Shown piece after piece: positions 59,785-64,000 of a DNA stretch of 64,000 bases; position 1 is the first letter of the stretch, and each line of letters begins with the position of its first letter. The translations under genes were made by a program, and so were the position numbers. Under the pieces are notes generated by a model. It worked only from the letters and a program-made list of their open reading frames with translations. It was not told the DNA's origin and made no database searches. Origin of the DNA: Rhodocollybia butyracea (taxonomy: Eukaryota > Basidiomycota > Agaricomycetes > Agaricales > Omphalotaceae); assembly GCA_015501585.1 (NCBI GenBank), contig JADNRY010000007.1:186001-250000 (forward strand), given 5' to 3'.

Positions 59785-60589
59785 TTGACTTTCCGCCTTG
59801 GTATTAGCTATTCTCGCCACAATCGACCCGATAATCCTATCAGTTATACCTGCTCAAGTTGGGAGGATGGTTTCATGCTGCTGTTACCTCCACCGAGCGT
59901 TTCGGAGGGAGCTTCATACAAGATATCTATTTCGCTTGACTTGAATCCTCTCCTTCCGGTTTCGTTTGTTACCAAGGTTGAAATGGTTTTATCAGCGGAC
60001 GATACAAATGGTGTTTTCGTTGGCGAATTCGAGTGAGTCGGTTCCTTGATCATAATGATATAACTTGACAAAAAGCAGAATTTCATTACACCAAACCCGT
60101 GCTGTTCTCACTATGGCTGGTGATCCTCCTGCTCGGCTCTCCAATGTGCTCTTCAATTCATCCAGAGTGAGCTTGGTCAGTGCTTTAGCTTCTTTTTGGG
60201 CTTAATCTACCTCAAAGGGACATTGGTTATGGACGTACGGGGATATAAAGTTACGATGGGATTGCCGGACGAGGCTGGAAGATGGATCACCTATGTGTAT
60301 TGTCAGTTCTTTTTCTACGTTTATCCATCCTCTGTTTATTTTTGAAACTTTGCAGTGCTACGGGTTAGATCAATTATCTATTCAACTTGCCACCTTTGTA
60401 CCACCTGCTATGTTGGCGCCTCCCCCACTCCCATCTGCGGTAAATGGCCTTTGCTATAAATTAAATATCGTTGCACTTTCGCTGAATAACTCGTAGATTC
60501 TCACTGTGTTTCCCGATGGTCACGAATTTTTTGAGCACATCCTCATCTCCATCCTGGTCGTCCAAAGAAAAACAACAGTGCTATTGTGA
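59785..60589 (+). CDS. Conserved basidiomycete protein, DUF6593-like
   Basis: Four or five exons give roughly 185 residues: YTCSSWEDGFMLLLPPPSV, ISLDLNPLLPVSF, LSNVLFNSSRGHWLWTYGDI, KLRWDCRTRLEDGSPMC, SIQLATFVPPA and the end ILTVFPDGHEFFEHILISIL. The last part resembles the C-terminal strand and helix of DUF6593 proteins, an Agaricomycete family of unknown function. The start is uncertain: there is no ATG in frame before 59875, the frame is closed by TAG at 59779, and an upstream exon with ATG 59710 could not be joined by normal splice signals. I give the earliest open codon at 59785 as the boundary. Confidence 0.5.
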
Positions 60590-60806
60590 CCCATTTCGTC
60601 CGATTTGAGGCATAGCAAAGTTTAGATTAGACTATAGACCCACGTTAAATAATTTACGAAGTACTTAAGCCCCTCAACGGCTGAATGTCCAAGTTCTGGC
60701 GTATTTTAAATAAGTAAGTATTGCAATACTGCCGCCGTGAACAATCACCGGCCGGCGCTGGATCAATTACTAGGCAGTGGCTTTTCTTTGCTTGTCAGTT
60801 ACCCTC

Positions 60807-63800
60807 ATGGACAAATCAGAGTCACCCGGGCTGGGGTCTCGAGTCTCTTCCGCTGGTGTAAAACAACAGTTCATAACACAAGAGAATACGCGGAAATTCG
60901 CTCATGTGTTGCTTCCTCGTCTTTCCGAGGCAGAAAAATCGTTATATGAAAACTTTATACCCGAACTCGACGCGTCCATCAAGGTAGATGAAGTCGTGGG
61001 CGAAATTGAAGACGATTTCAAAGGGCCTTTGTATTATGGTCGCTACGCTGGAGGGATCATCATGGGTGTGAGCGGTACATAGATACCAACGCGTTTCCCA
61101 TTGACTGACGCGTACATTGTTAGTTTCCGGCTGGACCTTTCGCTCAGAGATACCCTGAACTGATCAAGGAATACGGTAAGTGTATATGGTGTCTGATGTA
61201 TTTCTTAAAATCCATTTTCGGTCAACAGAGGCGAAGAAGAAAACAGGAAGTCTTGCATCATTCGACCCATCGGGCCACGATGTTCATCCTAAGTGGAGAA
61301 TCAAGTTCCACCTAACTATCAACAAGCGAGAACGGCGTGCTTCTGTCAGTGCATCGTCCGCGCACGGGAGTCAATTCGACGAGTCACAGTCAGCATCCGA
61401 TGAACCCAGCGATTATCTGTACAGCGAAGACGCGCGCGCGCACCCCACGCGCCGTAGTACGCGTCACAAAACCAATACTTCTGCTCTTCCGTTTAGTCCT
61501 AAAAAGACTCGCAGTACCATGGTGTATCCTATTCCGGACACGGATGAAGAGTCAGATGCTCCTCTTGTCCAACGTCGGTCTCGACGGCTCAAACCGACCC
61601 AAATACCTCTGGAGGAAGATGCTTCTGATGAGAGCGAGAGTGATGAATACCCTACACGCAAGTCGCGCTCCAGGACTGCCAAAGGCAAAGGGAACGGCAG
61701 AAAAAACTACGAAGGGGCACCACCGGCATACGGCCTTTTCCGCTCTGTGAACGAGTTTGAGGAAGATGCTGACCCAGATACGAAAGAGTTGCGAAAACAC
61801 TGGCGAATGTGTGGAAAGTGTCATCGTGGTCCTGCTCATATCTCACTTGCCAAAGAGATGAAGAGATCTAAAAAGGGCAAACGGCGAAGAAAAGGTTCAC
61901 ATGACGATTTGGATGAGGAAGAAGATGAGGTTGAAAGACTGAAATCGATGGGCGGGTGGGTTCAATGGTAAGCTTTGTCTTAAAACGTTTTCGGTTCCAT
62001 CTCAAAGGAAATTCAAGCTTGAAATGTCCCGTGTCTGTTCATTGGTCTTGTCTCTCTCGCGTTGATCAAGGGGAGATCCTCAAGGCAGCCCGCGAGCGAG
62101 AACGAACTCAGTGGTTGAAAGAGCACGAGGGAAGAGAACTGGACATAGAAGAGGACGGTCCTCGCAAGCGGCCTGGCCTGGACATCACTCAGATGACTGC
62201 CTTTATCTGCAGTGAGTGACGTTGACTTACAATTGTCATTATGCTTAGCAAGATCTTTTCAGGCTATTGTGCCAAAGACGGTATGTGCATGGGCTGTTCA
62301 AAAACAATTCTTGCACAATCCTCACAACCGAAACAACAGCCTCCAGGAGGTAATGCCACCGATGGGGACGGCGACGTTCAAATGCAAGCTGCATCATCCT
62401 CTGTGGTCGCTCGGTCCGACTCCACCTCTACAGATGCGCGATTACTCTTTCGATGCTTCACATGCAAACGCTTGGCCCACTATCAGCACATCGAGGATGA
62501 TATTTCCCCAGATACGTCAGACTATGATTTAGCGGATATCGCAGCCCACTACCAGTCGAACTGGTTATGTAAAGACTGTGTCTCCTACCTGTGGAGTGTC
62601 GACAAAATCCTTGCGTGGCGACCTTATCCCACAAATGCCACCCAACCTCTCGAGCTTAACACCAAAGAGCCACTACCCAGAGAATATCTTATTAAATGGC
62701 AGGAACGAGGCTACAGGCGTACGGAGTGGGTTCCTCACATGTGGCTAGTATCAACTCATTTCGCCAGGTTGAAGAACTTTTTGGTGAATGGTACGAAGGC
62801 GGAACTTTTGGACCAGGCCCCTGTTGACCAGCCTCGGGAAGAAGAACCAACTGACATTTTTGGCAACATTGCGACTGAATCCTCAGCCAAGAGTCCTAAA
62901 GCTGACAACAACATGCTTTCGTCATTGTCTGGTCTTGTCGATGCGGAAGACCGGATCCCTATAGCTTGGAAGACTGTTGGTCGAGTGTTGGACGTCCAGC
63001 TTCGTTTCGATCCAAAAACTCATGCCAAAGCGAATAAGAGGAAGAATAGTAGACAAAAGAGAGGTAGGAAGTCAACGAGAATCGACTCAGAGGATGAGGA
63101 GGAAGTATCCGAATCGGAAGAAGCCAAGGAGGCCTTTGAAGCAGCATTTGATCGAGGAGAAGAGCCGCAGGGACTCGTCGAGTCTGTCGAAGACTTTGAA
63201 GAACGCACAGGTACAAAGTTCGACCCAGAAGAGCATATTGGGTTGGTGATATGGGCGTTCTTCAAATGGAATGACTTGGGATATGAAGAGTGTGCGTGTA
63301 AACGATTTCAATTAGCGTTATATTGTACTCATCTTGACCCTACTACAGCGACTTGGGACGCTCCTCCTAGGGCCACAGATCCTACGTATCCTGCCTTCCA
63401 AGATGCATTGATTCGTTTTTCGGTCGCCAGAAAAGTAGAAATCCAAAGGCTTACCGGGCAGAAGCTGAAGCATTTCCTCAATCGTACGAAAGGTGAAAAA
63501 AGAGCCCTCAAAAGCGCCGAAGAATTGGACTTGGGCCAAGACTCTAAATTACGCTTGATGCCTTTCCAGGTGCGTCTGTCGATTGTCCGGTCTCTTTTCG
63601 TTATAATGATTTGTGTTAAAGGTCGAAGGATTCAACTGGTTGTTCAAAAACTGGTGGAACCAACAACCTTGCATCTTGGCTGATGAGATGGGTCTGGTAA
63701 GCCAGCGTGCCTAGCCATGATGTTACATCACTAATGCATTCCGCACAGGGCAAAACGGTGCAAATTGCTTCTTTTATTGGTCATCTTAAACAGTATGAAG

Positions 63801-64000
63801 CTCTGCCTGCTTTGGTTGTTGTCCCCAACTCAACCATCACTAACTGGGTGAGAGAATTTGAACGATGGGCTCCAAACCTCCGCGTCGTTCCTTTTTATGG
63901 AGAAGCCAAGGCTCGCGATATCGTGAAGAGATTTGAACTTCGTCACGCTTATCCTGCTAAGGATACAACTGGGGCGAAATTCCACGTCTTAGTGACCACT
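60807..64000 (+). CDS. PHD-finger CHD-type chromatin remodelling ATPase (partial, cut by window end)
   Basis: SNF2-family remodeller of the CHD type; organisation recalls Mit1 of fission yeast SHREC and other CHD3/4-like proteins. Start [21 protein letters not shown] disordered basic-acidic region precedes a PHD-like zinc-binding region: [17 protein letters not shown], then [17 protein letters not shown] and [19 protein letters not shown] second Cys/His cluster ([26 protein letters not shown]) follows, then chromo-like segments ([40 protein letters not shown]). The ATPase begins [20 protein letters not shown] with the Walker [15 protein letters not shown], interrupted by an intron after DEMGL (from about 63698). 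The coding sequence continues beyond 64000, so the helicase C-terminal half is not seen. Confidence 0.88.

Overview
The window is nuclear DNA of a mushroom-forming basidiomycete (Agaricomycete). The evidence is dense single-copy eukaryotic genes split by many introns of about 45-60 bp with GT-AG ends, family content typical of Agaricomycetes (GT61 glycosyltransferase, F-box/LRR-like protein, a DUF6593-like protein, an FHA checkpoint kinase, a DASH subunit) and very short spacers between genes. No rRNA, tRNA or CRISPR array is visible. Gene models were built by hand from splice signals and family similarity; coordinates run from start to stop codon and include introns.

Left end (1-4.9 kb): gene-poor. 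It holds decayed coding fragments on the minus strand and a striking array of about 18 degenerate units, each an inverted repeat able to fold into a hairpin (2.84-4.29 kb). Then come an intron-rich acyl-CoA synthetase (5.1-7.8 kb) and a Gcn4/Cpc1-like bZIP factor on the minus strand, whose leader carries several upstream ORFs. A GT61 glycosyltransferase follows (10.6-12.5 kb). At 12.8-13.8 kb lies a 968-bp transposon with perfect 22-bp terminal inverted repeats and a 9-bp target duplication, Mutator-like in form. It has landed in the last codons of a small minus-strand gene; the displaced native C-terminus is still readable on its far side.

Middle (14.6-36 kb): SLD2 (replication initiation), an F-box/LRR-like protein, proteasome lid subunit RPN5, mitochondrial ribosomal protein mS23, a Ser/Pro-rich protein with two SxIP motifs, a Baeyer-Villiger-type flavin monooxygenase, a large disordered protein with a Pal1-like motif, and a Tea1/Kel1-type kelch-coiled-coil polarity protein.

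Right half (36-64 kb): compact housekeeping block. RRP5 and SF3A2 are divergent (89 bp between start codons), followed by a lipase and DAD1. A lipid-droplet hydrolase and SEC8 are divergent (31 bp), as are a LYR-motif protein and LSG1 (30 bp). Then come an FHA-domain Chk2/Rad53-like kinase, S-formylglutathione hydrolase, a DUF6593-like protein, and a PHD/CHD-type chromatin remodeller that runs off the window end.

Themes: ribosome biogenesis (RRP5, LSG1, mS23), cell polarity and secretion (Tea1, SEC8), microtubule attachment (DAD1, perhaps the SxIP protein) and replication/checkpoint (SLD2, Chk2-like). The neighbours look like ordinary fungal gene order, not a functional cluster.
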